DNA of 64,000 nt from Shouchella tritolerans (GTDB lineage: Bacteria > Bacillota > Bacilli > Bacillales > Bacillaceae_D), in assembly GCF_025770735.1 (NCBI RefSeq), contig NZ_JAODPB010000002.1:620001-684000 (forward strand). The letters are read 5' to 3'. A program made the translations under genes and the position numbers. This document shows, in pieces, positions 25,520-34,540 of the stretch. Each line of letters starts with the position of its first letter. Positions within the stretch are counted from its first letter, which is position 1. The notes below the pieces were generated by a model that saw nothing but the letters and a program-made list of their open reading frames with translations, made no database searches and was not told the origin of the DNA.

Positions 25520-26404
25520 ATGCCGATGGCGATTGTTTTCGTGCTATGTGCTGCGATGTTGTGGGGAACAACCGGGACAGCTCAAGCGTTTTTAACAGGC
25601 GCCCATCCGTTAGTTGTGGGGGCAGTGCGGCTATTGCTCGGGGGAATTAGTTTACTAGTGTTTGCTATGTTGACAGGCAAATCGCTAAATATAAAGGGGT
25701 GGCCGAAATGGCCATTTTTTGTGAGTGTCGCGGCTATGGCTGCCTATCAACCGTTCTTTTTTACGGCTGTGTCAATGACTGGCGTTGCTGCGGGAACGGT
25801 TATCGCAATTGGGAGCGCCCCTATATTAGCAGGCTTGCTTGAATGGGCCTTTTTTAAGCGGATTCCAGGAAAGCGATGGATGCAAGCAACTGCCATGGCG
25901 ATTGCCGGCTGTGTGCTGCTAATGACGGCTGGCGATCAGTCGGTTGTTGTGACGCCGATGGGGCTTTTGTTTGCTATAGGGGCAGGGCTTTCCTTTGCCG
26001 CTTATACACTAGCAAGCAAAGGGCTTGTAGCCAAAGGAGAACCTGAAGTCGTCGTCGCATTCATATTTTCTTTCAGCGCGATCGTGTTGTTGCCAACGTT
26101 GTTTTTATTTGAGGTCAGCTGGCTGCTTCATTGGCAAAATGGGCTCGTTGTTTTGCATTTAGGGGGGATTGCGACTGGCTTGGCCTATATGCTGTTCGCG
26201 AAAGGACTAAAAGAAATTCCAGGCTCTCTTGCCGTAACGCTTGCATTAGCCGAACCGCTTACTGCGGCCCTTCTAGGAGTCAGCCTTGTTGGCGAGTCGC
26301 TCTCCTTTTACTCGTGGGGCGGCATTGCGTTGCTGTTGCTTGGCCTGTTGTTGGCTTCCATTACGCCAAAACAAACACGATCAAAACGCAGTTTTTCACA
26401 GTAA
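25520..26404 (+). CDS. EamA/DMT-family transporter
   Basis: Ten-helix drug/metabolite transporter of 294 residues made of two EamA repeats (about 4-135 and 148-280). MLWGTTGTAQAFL near the N-terminus and LAEPLTAALLGVSLVGE in the last third are family signatures. Substrates are usually amino acids or other metabolites and cannot be told here. ATG at 25520 lies 9 bp after TTGGAG; a TTG at 25505 is the alternative. It is a single gene, convergent with the small minus-strand gene. Confidence 0.88.
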   Translation: MPMAIVFVLCAAMLWGTTGTAQAFLTGAHPLVVGAVRLLLGGISLLVFAMLTGKSLNIKGWPKWPFFVSVAAMAAYQPFFFTAVSMTGVAAGTVIAIGSAPILAGLLEWAFFKRIPGKRWMQATAMAIAGCVLLMTAGDQSVVVTPMGLLFAIGAGLSFAAYTLASKGLVAKGEPEVVVAFIFSFSAIVLLPTLFLFEVSWLLHWQNGLVVLHLGGIATGLAYMLFAKGLKEIPGSLAVTLALAEPLTAALLGVSLVGESLSFYSWGGIALLLLGLLLASITPKQTRSKRSFSQ

Positions 26405-26416
26405 GCGGTGTTTATC

Positions 26417-26448
26417 AAAAAAAATAAGCAGGAGGGGGGCCTGCTTAT
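26417..26448 (-). terminator. Terminator of the 63-residue gene
   Basis: Minus strand ATAAGCAGG...CCTGCTTAT followed by eight T residues; it overlaps the stop codon at 26445. Confidence 0.85.
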
Positions 26449-26636
26449 GAACGGTGTTGCTTTATTGTTGTTCCCACTTTCAACACATGCCATTTGCCAC
26501 TTTCGGTTAAGCGGGCATGTACTTGTCGAGCCCATTCTTTTGCTGCCATCACATCAGTAAAAGCCTTGATGGGGCAATAGGACTGGCTGTGAAGGACAGT
26601 TACCGTGCCGTCATGCAAACGAGCAAGGGTATACAT
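26445..26636 (-). CDS. Small protein of unknown function, 63 residues
   Basis: I do not recognise a family. ATG at 26636 (MYTLARLHDG) lies 6 bp after GGAGGTC, and a strong terminator follows, so it is very likely a real single-gene unit. The product is soluble and mildly basic: a short beta-like start (GTVTVLHSQ) and a central AFTDVMAAKEWARQVHARL amphipathic helix. A longer frame to 26669 would contain the ribosome binding site and is rejected. The 190-bp region after it towards 26830 shows no gene. Confidence 0.7.
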   Translation of the reverse strand: MYTLARLHDGTVTVLHSQSYCPIKAFTDVMAAKEWARQVHARLTESGKWHVLKVGTTIKQHRS

Positions 26637-26829
26637 ATGGCCGACCTCCATTTGTTGTAGTGGATACAATGTTAGTTTGCAGCAAATGGCGGTTTAAGGC
26701 AATCTTTATTGCAAAGACTTTATTCTTTTTTAATTGTTGTCACATAACGTGGGCCTTATTTCGCCCTGCAAAAGCCATGCCTTTCTTTTTAAGCGTAAAA
26801 GTACTCGTAAAACAGGCAAGCAGTACGGT

Positions 26830-27165
26830 TTAATCAGGAAGGCCGAGGGCAATTTTGGCATAACGTGACATTCTATCTTTTGACCAGGGTGGGCTCCAAA
26901 CGATATTCACATCAACCTTTCCAATCTCCCCAAGTTCTTGTAATTCTGCAAGCGCGCGCTTCACATCCGCTTGAATCGTTCCTGCTAGTGGACAACCCAT
27001 GGTCGTCAGCGTCATTTCTACGGTAACGTTCAACTCATCGTCAAGTTCGACGCCATAAACGAGGCCGAGATTGACAATGTCAATGCCAAGTTCAGGGTCA
27101 ATCACTTCTTCTAGTTGCGCCATTACCCGTTCTTTCGTTTCGTTTCGTTCTTCTTCTGTAGGCAT
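26830..27165 (-). CDS. MIP18/DUF59-family metal-sulfur cluster assembly factor
   Basis: Protein of 111 residues with the DUF59 core: VIDPELGIDIVNLGLVYGV (about residues 21-40) and the reactive-Cys motif TLTTMGCPLAG (about 52-62). The family (YitW, PaaD, SufT) assists Fe-S cluster assembly or maturation. GGAGGTGAG precedes the ATG. No suf or isc genes are adjacent. A weak hairpin with TTTT at about 26800-26828 may end its transcript. Confidence 0.9.
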   Translation of the reverse strand: MPTEEERNETKERVMAQLEEVIDPELGIDIVNLGLVYGVELDDELNVTVEMTLTTMGCPLAGTIQADVKRALAELQELGEIGKVDVNIVWSPPWSKDRMSRYAKIALGLPD

Positions 27166-27283
27166 AAGCTCACCTCCGATAGATGTTTCTTCTAATTGTA
27201 CAGATAGATAGTGAATGATACCAGCAATCTGCTTATGGGCCTAGTCTGTCCAAGTTATCCTTCTTTATTGACCGCGGAAAACC

Positions 27284-27314
27284 AAAAAAGACGGCGCGTC
27301 TCTTGTGCCGTCTT
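27284..27314 (-). terminator. Terminator of the NSS transporter operon
   Basis: Minus strand AAGACGGC...GCCGTCTT followed by T-run, 14 bp after the small-subunit stop. Confidence 0.85.
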
Positions 27315-27327
27315 CCTCATATATGAG

Positions 27328-27444
27328 CTAGTTTGTTTTTTTGCGACGTTTGGAGACAATGTAGGCATAGGTAATGCTTGTCGCCATGCCGCCCCATAGG
27401 ATAACCATACCAATAATCATCATGACAATTGCGCTTCCACTCAT
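27328..27444 (-). CDS. MetS-like small subunit of NSS transporter, 38 residues
   Basis: A 38-codon gene reading MSGSAIVMMIIGMVILWGGM then a basic tail SKRRKKTN. It is a single transmembrane helix with the sequence pattern of the methionine/alanine-import NSS small subunit (MetS of Corynebacterium MetPS). Its ATG overlaps the transporter stop in an ATGA arrangement, AAGGAGGAT supplies the ribosome binding site, and a terminator follows. MetS is needed for activity or stability of the large subunit in Corynebacterium; the same role here is inferred. Confidence 0.85.
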   Translation of the reverse strand: MSGSAIVMMIIGMVILWGGMATSITYAYIVSKRRKKTN

Positions 27445-28943
27445 TGTCCATCCTCCTTCTTATAGGCTTCCAATTTGCCATAAGGCCATTTAATCAGGCT
27501 AAGTAAAAGGCCAACAACGAATGCCGCTCCGGCAACGCCCCAGCCTGAAATAGCCAAGAAAGAAAGGGGCATATCTTCGTAAGGCGCGCGAATGTTACTA
27601 ATCAACGAGAGAACAATATTTGCGCCAAGGACGAGAGGAGTAATAAACATTAAGCTAAATTTCCACCATGAGCCAATCCGGAAATCAGACACTTCATTCA
27701 TATGCGCTTGCAAGAAATCGAGCTTGCGTAAAATCCACGCAACAATAATGACAGACACAAGACCGGCAAAAGCGATGCCGAACTGATTAATGAAGTTATC
27801 GACGGCATCTAACACGTTAATGCCTCCGCGCGTCGCATACAACAATGAAATAATCGCTGACAAGCCGCCGCCAATGATAACCGATTTTGTTCGTGATACT
27901 TTAAATTTGTCTTGCACGCCAGCTATATACGTTTCTGTAATGGATATTAAAGACGAAATACCAGCCAGCACAAGACAGCCAAAAAACAAGACGCCGAACA
28001 AACCGTTGAATCCTGGCATTGTATTAATGATTTCGGGGATGGCGATAAAGGCCAGACCAATGCCGCTAGTGGCTACTTCTGCCACAGGAACGCCGAGATT
28101 GCCAGCCATGAAACCAAGTGTCGCAAAAATGCCGATCCCTGCAAGTAGCTCAAAGCTCCCGTTGCTGAATGCAGTAATAAACGCACTGTTGTTTAAATCT
28201 TCTTTCTTCGGCAAATAGCTTGCATAAGTAATCATAATGGCGAATCCGATAGATAAGCTAAAGAAAATATGCCCATAGGCGGCTACCCAAACACCAGGCT
28301 GACCTAATGCTTGCCAATCAGGCCGGAAAAAGACATCCAATCCATCAACGGCACCATCTAATGTAAGGGCACGTACAACAATTGCTAAAAACATGGCAAC
28401 AAGTAAAGGAATAAAAATGCGGTTTGCCCATTCAATGCCTTTTTTTACACCAGCTAACATGATGATAAACACGCCCGCCCAAACAACGACAAGCGGAATC
28501 AACACATTGCCATTCAATCCACCAAGGACACCTGCTTCAGTCGCTTCAAGGTAGTCTCCTAAAAAGAAACCTTGGGTGTCACTACCCCAACTTTGATTAA
28601 ATGAAAACACCATATAGGACAGAGCCCAAGCGATGATAACCGAATAATACGTCGCCACAACAAAAGAAATCGCAACTTGCCACCAACCAAGCCACTCCGT
28701 CTTTTTGTGGAGGCGTGCAAAGGAAAGCGGGGAAGATCCTCTAAATTTTTGACCAATTGAAAATTCCATTAATAAAAGTGGGATCCCAGCTGTAAGCATG
28801 GCAAACAAATATGCGAGAAAAAACGCGCCCCCTCCATTGTCATAAGCTACGTAAGGGAAACGCCATATATTTCCCAACCCAACTGCGGACCCAATAGCGG
28901 CCATAATAAAGCCGGCTCTTGTTCCCCATTGTTCTCGAGCCAA
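27441..28943 (-). CDS. Sodium-dependent NSS-family amino-acid transporter
   Basis: Neurotransmitter:sodium symporter homologue of 500 residues with about 12 helices. AAIGSAVGLGNIWRFPYVAY in TM1 contains the unwound Na+/substrate site; SLSIGFAIMITYASYL is the TM6 region. TTG at 28943 follows GAAGGAGGAGT; the frame to 28997 has no ribosome binding site and starts before the conserved REQWGTRAGF. With the MetS-like subunit it probably imports methionine and/or alanine-type amino acids, driven by Na+, which fits an alkaliphile. Confidence 0.92.
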   Translation of the reverse strand: MAREQWGTRAGFIMAAIGSAVGLGNIWRFPYVAYDNGGGAFFLAYLFAMLTAGIPLLLMEFSIGQKFRGSSPLSFARLHKKTEWLGWWQVAISFVVATYYSVIIAWALSYMVFSFNQSWGSDTQGFFLGDYLEATEAGVLGGLNGNVLIPLVVVWAGVFIIMLAGVKKGIEWANRIFIPLLVAMFLAIVVRALTLDGAVDGLDVFFRPDWQALGQPGVWVAAYGHIFFSLSIGFAIMITYASYLPKKEDLNNSAFITAFSNGSFELLAGIGIFATLGFMAGNLGVPVAEVATSGIGLAFIAIPEIINTMPGFNGLFGVLFFGCLVLAGISSLISITETYIAGVQDKFKVSRTKSVIIGGGLSAIISLLYATRGGINVLDAVDNFINQFGIAFAGLVSVIIVAWILRKLDFLQAHMNEVSDFRIGSWWKFSLMFITPLVLGANIVLSLISNIRAPYEDMPLSFLAISGWGVAGAAFVVGLLLSLIKWPYGKLEAYKKEDGQ

Positions 28944-29360
28944 GTGTACTCCTCCTTCTATAAATGATGAAATGTTTAAAAAACATTCTTTCTCCAAAAG
29001 TCTACCGCTTCTGTCTTAATTTGAAAAGATATTTTCTGAAAAAAATCAAAATAAAGGGTTTTGATTTCCCAAATTATCTAGCAAATGGGGGAGGGATTTG
29101 CGATGTCATCAGTGCATTTAGCTGACCTCCTCTTTTTTTGTAATCGCTTTCATGAATGGCATCAAGGAATGACGTCCATATTCAATCATACTAACTGGCC
29201 GTGGCGTTTATGAAACATAGGATGGTTTTAACATATTTTTTTCCCAATTTATAGATAGAGTAAATGGAGTGGTTGTAGACTATAGAGGGAAGAGCCATTA
29301 AAAAGATCCTACCTGTGTCAGAGGGCAGCCACGTTGCTACTTATACTAAAGGGCAATAGC
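28944..29360. other. Gene-free region upstream of the NSS transporter
   Basis: About 420 bp, very AT-rich at the transporter end. No gene is seen. It should hold the transporter promoter, but no clear hexamer pair was found. A loose hairpin near 29090-29140 ending in CCTCCTCTTTTTTT (+ strand) could be a terminator without an upstream gene. Confidence 0.5.
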
Positions 29361-29398
29361 AAAAAGCGCATAACAAAGGTTGTCATGCGCTTTTTTAT
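29361..29398. terminator. Bidirectional terminator after the AraC gene
   Basis: AAGCGCAT...ATGCGCTT stem with A-run before and T-run after; on the minus strand it ends the AraC-family gene. Confidence 0.8.
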
Positions 29399-29401
29399 TT
29401 A

Positions 29402-30262
29402 TCATTTTTTTATTGGAACCCATATCTCGCTGTAATAATCCTTTGAATAAGGATTAGCATCACTTACGTATACTTCCATTTCTGGTCCACCTGAGTGTTC
29501 ATATCCCGTTGCCGGAAACCATTCAGAAAAGATTCGCTCCCATATCTTTGGCATTGCATGAGGCATTGCACCGTGTACCGGAAAAATAGCCCAAGTTGCT
29601 GCAGGAACCTGTCTGGCCTCCCAATCAACAGGGATTTGTTCACTATTCTTTTCTGCAGCGATTAAGTAGGTTAAATTTTCTTGCTGTTTGTCAAAATCAA
29701 TGCAAATACCAAGCAATCCAAGAGGACCGCAATTTTTGGCAAGTTGTTTTGACAATCCATTCTGGTTTGATTCATTCCAGAAAGCTGCAATCTTTTGGTT
29801 GTTCTCTCCGCCCATTGTCGTTGTACGAATGCTTTTCCCTACCACGGTAAACGCGTCTTTCTCGACAATCTTGTAATCCATTTCTACATCACCCTTTAAC
29901 TGAATTTGAAAAGAGATCTTTGGGTAAGCCTTCAAGGAATGACGATGTTTCTTAGCGTCTGATGGAGGAATACCGTGTATTCGCCGAAATGCCTTCGTAA
30001 AAGATTCTGGACTTTCGTACCCATACTTCATTGCCACATCGATTACTTTAGATTTGGAATGAACTAGTTCTTGTGCAGCTACAGTAAGACGGCGATTCCG
30101 AATATATTCAGTTACGGTATAACCAGTTAACATATGGAACATCCGTTGAAAGTGAAATCTAGACATACAAGCAATCGCAGCAATTTCGTCAAGCAAAAGC
30201 TCGTTGTCTAAATGGCTTTCTATATACTCAATGCTATCAAGCATTCTTTGAAGGCTTTCCAT
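29402..30262 (-). CDS. AraC-family regulator with GyrI-like effector domain
   Basis: Protein of 286 residues with the DNA-binding domain first: double HTH at about 8-105 (LLLDEIAAIACMSRFHFQRM and SKVIDVAMKYGYESPESFTK), then a GyrI/Rob-like ligand-binding domain at about 125-286 (YKIVEKDAFTVVGKSIRTT). This layout is typical of activators that sense lipophilic compounds or drugs. GGAAGGAG precedes the ATG. No adjacent co-oriented target exists, so the regulon is unknown. It marks the start of the loosely packed region. Confidence 0.9.
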   Translation of the reverse strand: MESLQRMLDSIEYIESHLDNELLLDEIAAIACMSRFHFQRMFHMLTGYTVTEYIRNRRLTVAAQELVHSKSKVIDVAMKYGYESPESFTKAFRRIHGIPPSDAKKHRHSLKAYPKISFQIQLKGDVEMDYKIVEKDAFTVVGKSIRTTTMGGENNQKIAAFWNESNQNGLSKQLAKNCGPLGLLGICIDFDKQQENLTYLIAAEKNSEQIPVDWEARQVPAATWAIFPVHGAMPHAMPKIWERIFSEWFPATGYEHSGGPEMEVYVSDANPYSKDYYSEIWVPIKK

Positions 30263-30650
30263 CGTGTGTTCTCCTTCCTAAACTCAGTCTACCAACAAGG
30301 AGTTAGCCATTTCCTGTTTATCTGTGCTCAATGGTGACAGGGTTTTCGCTCCAAATGATTTAGGAAAAGCATGCCATCATTTGTAGGGAGAAGATGTAGC
30401 TATGTAGATGGGCATGATAAAACTTTATCATGCGAAAAGGGGGAGATCAAAAACAGTTGAAACGAAACAGGATATACTCCAATCATGACAGAGTTCAATG
30501 GGACAAAAAGGCCTAAATGCAATCGCGTTAACGTTACAGAAAGGGTCTGAAATACCCCGATTTTATAAAGATTGGAGTGTTTAAATACGATCTTGCTAAG
30601 ACTGAAATTCAGCGCTGCTTTTTCGTTAATTATTTACTTAAAAGACACTG
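30263..30650. other. Gene-poor region with possible gene remnant
   Basis: Nearly 400 bp without a supported gene. A short + frame at about 30497-30583 (MGQKGLNAIALTLQKGSEIP) and a second frame just after (VFKYDLAKTEIQ) look protein-like and offset, which suggests the decayed tail of an unidentified gene. This is weak evidence. Confidence 0.3.
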
Positions 30651-30679
30651 TTGACAAATAGTTCATGTCTATATATCTT
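30651..30679 (+). promoter_or_regulatory. Promoter of the padR operon
   Basis: Consensus -35 TTGACA at 30651, 17-bp spacer, -10 TATCTT at 30674-30679. The -10 lies in the operator palindrome. Confidence 0.7.
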
Positions 30680-30702
30680 TTAGATATATCTAAAAGATAT
30701 AT
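30671..30702. promoter_or_regulatory. 32-bp perfect palindrome, probable PadR operator
   Basis: Positions 30671-30702 are a perfect inverted repeat (half-site ATATATCTTTTAGATA), covering the -10 region and ending 2 bp before the GGAGGA ribosome binding site of padR. Position and symmetry point to autorepression. Confidence 0.82.
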
Positions 30703-30714
30703 CTGGAGGATGAG

Positions 30715-31227
30715 ATGAAAACAGAGGCTAAATGGATTGTGCTCGGCATATTGTCGGGAGGATGTAGGACGGGATACGAAATAAAAAAGGTCATCGATAA
30801 TAGTTTTGAGCATTTTTGGAAAATGAGTTATGGACAAATTTATCCCGCACTTAAAACATTGGTCAAAGACGGGTACGTTATTCAAATCGGAGGAGAGGGG
30901 GATCGGAAGGAATATGAGATAACGGAAGCGGGTAAGCATAAACTTCATAATTGGCTGGCGGCCCCTATTTACGATACTGGGCTTCATAAAAATGAACTGC
31001 TCGTAAAATTGTTTTTCGGAAACGAAATGAACCGGGAGCAAGCATTTGACCACATTTGTGAACATGAACGGTTGTTACAAGGGAAAATGAAAGTTTACGA
31101 ACAAATGGAAAAACAGTTAAGCACTCATCCTGGCGCTGAATTTTGGTTATATACGTTAGATTATGGAAAAGAAGTAGCTGAAGCCGAACTGCAGTGGTGC
31201 AAAAAAACAAAGGAGAAACTGAGATGA
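30715..31227 (+). CDS. PadR-family transcriptional regulator
   Basis: Protein of 170 residues: winged helix (about 5-85, GYEIKKVIDNSFEHFWKMSY and LVKDGYVIQ) and a C-terminal dimerisation coiled coil (Vir_act_alpha_C, about 95-170). PadR proteins are usually ligand-released repressors of an adjacent gene. GGAGGATGAG precedes the ATG. The stop overlaps the DUF4188 start (ATGA), so the two form an operon behind the palindrome. Confidence 0.93.
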   Translation: MKTEAKWIVLGILSGGCRTGYEIKKVIDNSFEHFWKMSYGQIYPALKTLVKDGYVIQIGGEGDRKEYEITEAGKHKLHNWLAAPIYDTGLHKNELLVKLFFGNEMNREQAFDHICEHERLLQGKMKVYEQMEKQLSTHPGAEFWLYTLDYGKEVAEAELQWCKKTKEKLR

Positions 31228-31688
31228 CAAAAGCGAAACGAGTTAGTGCTCCAAATAACCAAGATGTAGTGATTTTTATCGTTGGTATGAAAATTCAGCA
31301 GTGGTGGAATATCAAGGCATGGGGACCCGTTTTTAGTGCCATGCCACCGATGCTAAAAGAACTTTCCAGCAAAAAAGACACTGGTTTTCTTCATTATGAA
31401 GCAGGGTGGAGTGGTAGGAACATAGTGATTACCCAATATTGGGACAACATCGAGAATCTACATGATTTTGCCCATGGAAAAACACATATGAAAGCTTGGA
31501 CCCGTTTTTATAAAAAAGCCGCAAACTCAAAAGGAGTTGGTTTTTTCCATGAAACGTATATCGTAAAAGCAGGAAGCTATGAATCTATTTATGTCAGTAT
31601 GAATAAACCGAGAGGGCTGGCTGCTGCATGTTCTTCCTATGCAACAGACATGCATTCCACTATGAAAAACCGATTAAAGAACGTATAG
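31224..31688 (+). CDS. DUF4188-family protein
   Basis: Protein of 154 residues recognised as DUF4188, a family with a ferredoxin-like (YdhR/monooxygenase-like) fold, often encoded next to PadR regulators. Visible pieces are VVIFIVGMKIQQWWNIKAWG, HYEAGWSGRNIVITQYWDN and a Trp/His-rich middle. ATG at 31224 lies after AAAGGAGAAA; the 31194 frame start is inside padR. The function is unknown; the PadR operator implies an inducible role, perhaps in detoxification. Confidence 0.85.
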   Translation: MTKAKRVSAPNNQDVVIFIVGMKIQQWWNIKAWGPVFSAMPPMLKELSSKKDTGFLHYEAGWSGRNIVITQYWDNIENLHDFAHGKTHMKAWTRFYKKAANSKGVGFFHETYIVKAGSYESIYVSMNKPRGLAAACSSYATDMHSTMKNRLKNV

Positions 31689-32279
31689 CATACTCGACCA
31701 CGTTTAAGAAGGTGTTTAGGGCTATGGAATAATTGAGTGTAGGAGGCATACACATTAATCGTTTGCAGAAAGATATGGTATATTGTACAGAGACGGAGTA
31801 TGAGGGACTAGAAAGGAAAAATAAAATGATCACCATCTCATGTACAAAAAATGATTCGAGCTATCACACTTTTTTGAAGAACCTATTGCCATGCAAAGTG
31901 ATGAATTTTATCGTTGGCAAGCCAACGTAGTTCGCCTGGCAAGGAAAAATAACATTATTTTCATGAATAATGTTTTATTCTTTTCAGAATCAAAAAATCC
32001 ATTTTCAAAATATTAATGAAGTCTTCACGCAAGCGTTAATCTCGGATCAATGACGGATAGGGTATTGATGACGAAATGTATGATTGAGGATTATTTGCCC
32101 TTGAGTGAAAGGTCAATTCTGCCATTAAACAAACAGTCAAATAAGACGCCGATTTTAAAGCTGAAAAGCGATCCAGAACAACTGATGAAAGCGGCTTTTA
32201 GAAATAAGCTCCGTAGATAGTAATCATATAGAATAAATGATAGATAGTCATAAGAGAAGAATTCGGAGGAATTTGTAGG
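31689..32279 (+). pseudogene. Decayed coding remnants, family unknown
   Basis: No intact gene. A + frame from 31828 (MITISCTKNDSSYHTF) appears to continue, after a frame change, as SDEFYRWQANVVRLARKNN up to about 32016, then NEVFTQALISDQ in a third frame. A separate frame 32050-32220 encodes about 56 residues (SERSILPLNKQSNKTPILKL) without a ribosome binding site. These read like pieces of one or two broken genes. I do not recognise the family. Confidence 0.35.
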
Positions 32280-33491
32280 ATGAAGGCATTGGCAACAAGA
32301 AACAGAGGGGCTATTTTATTGCTCATGTTTAATATATTTATAGGATTTGTAGGCGTCGGCTTGGTTATTCCGATTATGCCGACGTATATGAACGTTCTTG
32401 GCATCTCTGGGACGATCGTCGGCCTGCTGGTGGCAGTCTTTTCATTAACTCAATTTCTGGTGGCTCCTTATGCAGGCAGTTGGTCCGATCGTTATGGGCG
32501 GAAGTGGATCATTGTCGCCGGTCTGCTGCTTTTTGCTGTATCCGAGCTGCTTTTTGGCCTCGCTACGAATGCGGTGTTGCTGTTTATCTCAAGACTGCTT
32601 GGCGGTGTATCTGTCGCCTTTATTATGCCCGCCGTCATGGCCTACGTCGTTGATATTACGACAGAAGAGGATCGGGGAATGGGAATGGGCTGGATTAATG
32701 CGGCGATTTCGACAGGCTTTATCATCGGTCCGGCGATCGGTGGTTTTTTAGTCGAGTACGGTATGCGAGTGCCTTTCTTTGCCGCTGCTGGAGCAGCTGC
32801 CTTATCCGCTGTCGTTTCGATGAGCATTTTGCCAGAGTCGCTGGATAAGAACAAGTTGCCTGCCCCAGAGGCACGCATGGACCGAAAAGAGTCCCAACTC
32901 GCACAGCTTGCCAAATCTTACCGCACCCCTTATTTTACAGGGCTGTTAATCATCTTGATCACGTCGCTCGGATTGTCCCAATTTGAGACAGTGTTAGGAC
33001 TTTTTGTTGACCATAAGTACAGCTATACGCCCAATGAAATTGCGTGGTTAATCATGATCGGCGCGATCGTCGGCGCAGTGATGCAGCTGACGCTCTTCGG
33101 GCGGCTAATCAATTGGATCGGGGAGAAGAAGCTGACGGTCTATTGCTTGCTGGTGATGGCTGTTTTTATGGTTGCGACGATCTTTTCGGCCCAATATTGG
33201 ATGATGGTTGTATCGGTAACGCTTGTTTTTTTGGCGGTTGATTTTGTACGCCCGGCGATTAGCACTTATTTTTCCAGAATTGCCGGCAACGAACAAGGGC
33301 TTGTCGCTGGGTTGAATGCTTCCTACACGAGTCTCGGGAACATCTTCGGGCCGATCCTTGCCGGAGCCTTGTTTGATGTTCAAATCAACTCCCCGTTCCT
33401 GGTAGGCAGCCTGATCGCTTTAGGCGGCTGGATCCTTAGTCTGCGCTGGATGCGCAAGCAAACGGAACGGTCGCCAGGCTCGGCCGTGTAA
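32280..33491 (+). CDS. MFS multidrug-type efflux transporter
   Basis: Twelve-helix major facilitator of 403 residues in the DHA1 (Bmr/NorA/TetA-like) drug:H+ antiporter group. Motif A is GSWSDRYGRKW after TM2; antiporter motif C is GFIIGPAIGGFLVE in TM5. VGLVIPIMPTYM opens TM1. GGAGG lies 10 bp before the ATG. Its coding sequence looks more GC-rich than the surrounding gaps, which may indicate a separate origin. The substrate cannot be told. Confidence 0.92.
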   Translation: MKALATRNRGAILLLMFNIFIGFVGVGLVIPIMPTYMNVLGISGTIVGLLVAVFSLTQFLVAPYAGSWSDRYGRKWIIVAGLLLFAVSELLFGLATNAVLLFISRLLGGVSVAFIMPAVMAYVVDITTEEDRGMGMGWINAAISTGFIIGPAIGGFLVEYGMRVPFFAAAGAAALSAVVSMSILPESLDKNKLPAPEARMDRKESQLAQLAKSYRTPYFTGLLIILITSLGLSQFETVLGLFVDHKYSYTPNEIAWLIMIGAIVGAVMQLTLFGRLINWIGEKKLTVYCLLVMAVFMVATIFSAQYWMMVVSVTLVFLAVDFVRPAISTYFSRIAGNEQGLVAGLNASYTSLGNIFGPILAGALFDVQINSPFLVGSLIALGGWILSLRWMRKQTERSPGSAV

Positions 33492-33747
33492 CAGACTAGA
33501 AAAAATGAGTGGGGATAAGCGCCACCAGTAAATCGCCACGTTCGCTTCATTCTGATTGCTGAAAATCATCTAATGTGGTTCAAAAATTCTCCACAAGTTA
33601 GAAGGAATAAAAAAGCTAAGTGGGGCAAAACTGGCCAGCTGGAAGCATGATGATGATACATACTTATCTCCTCTGCATCATCTTGGTGGGCTGAGTGGTA
33701 AGCAAACATTAGTGATACCCATAAAACTTGTACGGAGTGGCAGTTGA

Positions 33748-34311
33748 ATGTTTAAAAACAAAAAGCAAGAAATAAGAACAAGCTACGAATTGGCATTATT
33801 GGAGAAAGCACAAAAGATGGTCCCCAAAGCGCCTCCTTTGCCGTGGAGGCAGCAGGCTGTACTGTCTGCCTCTGGAGTAATAGCAGCAGGCTGGGACTCA
33901 AACGAAAATATCATCCTCTTAACAAGCTCAGGTTATAGCATCAATCATGCAATGACTGGTGAGAGAATTCTAAGGGACAGGGACACCGACAGAACTGAAA
34001 ACAATATCATAGACAGGGGATTGAAATTTATCATTCCAGATTCTGGGGAAGAGATTGATCTCTTTGGCATAGAAGCGGGAGATGGAGTCCATTTAACGGT
34101 TGAAGGATGGAGTTTAGAGGTGATTTATCCTTGGTGGCCACGAGCATCTGTCATCATCGACCATGTGTTTGTTCAAGGGCATGAATACTTGCTGAATGCG
34201 ACAATGTTAGACATTCCCCGTTTGGATGGCTGGATAAAATGTGGCTTTGCTCCGTCGGGTAATAAATTTATGGTGATTGGTTCTGGCGGCGCAATGGTCT
34301 TTGCGAAATGA
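33748..34311 (+). CDS. Hypothetical protein, 187 residues
   Basis: Family not recognised. A soluble protein, no signal peptide or helix clusters. The first 40 residues are charged/helical and the rest looks beta-rich (GWDSNENIILLTSSGYSIN, FMVIGSGGAMVFAK), possibly a WD/propeller-like or jelly-roll fold. The ATG follows CGGAGTGG by about 9 bp and a strong terminator follows, supporting a real single-gene unit. The 256 bp before it (33492-33747) shows no feature. Confidence 0.7.
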   Translation: MFKNKKQEIRTSYELALLEKAQKMVPKAPPLPWRQQAVLSASGVIAAGWDSNENIILLTSSGYSINHAMTGERILRDRDTDRTENNIIDRGLKFIIPDSGEEIDLFGIEAGDGVHLTVEGWSLEVIYPWWPRASVIIDHVFVQGHEYLLNATMLDIPRLDGWIKCGFAPSGNKFMVIGSGGAMVFAK

Positions 34312-34331
34312 CAGCAAGAGCAGAGAAGCAA

Positions 34332-34370
34332 AAGATGAGAAGGCGCAATCATATGCACCTTCTCATCTTT
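34332..34370 (+). terminator. Terminator after the 187-residue gene
   Basis: AGATGAGAAGG...CCTTCTCATCT perfect stem followed by TTATAT. Confidence 0.8.
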
Positions 34371-34540
34371 ATATGCTGATGTTTTCTGCAAATTAGTTTG
34401 ATTGAAACTACTTTAATTTGCGATTCATATTAGTCCTATTTATAATTTCACGTACCAAATTAATCACAGAAAAGCCACTACTATAAAATCTACAAGGCAA
34501 AGCTTCAGTGACTGTTAAAAAGAAGCAAACGGCCCTATGA

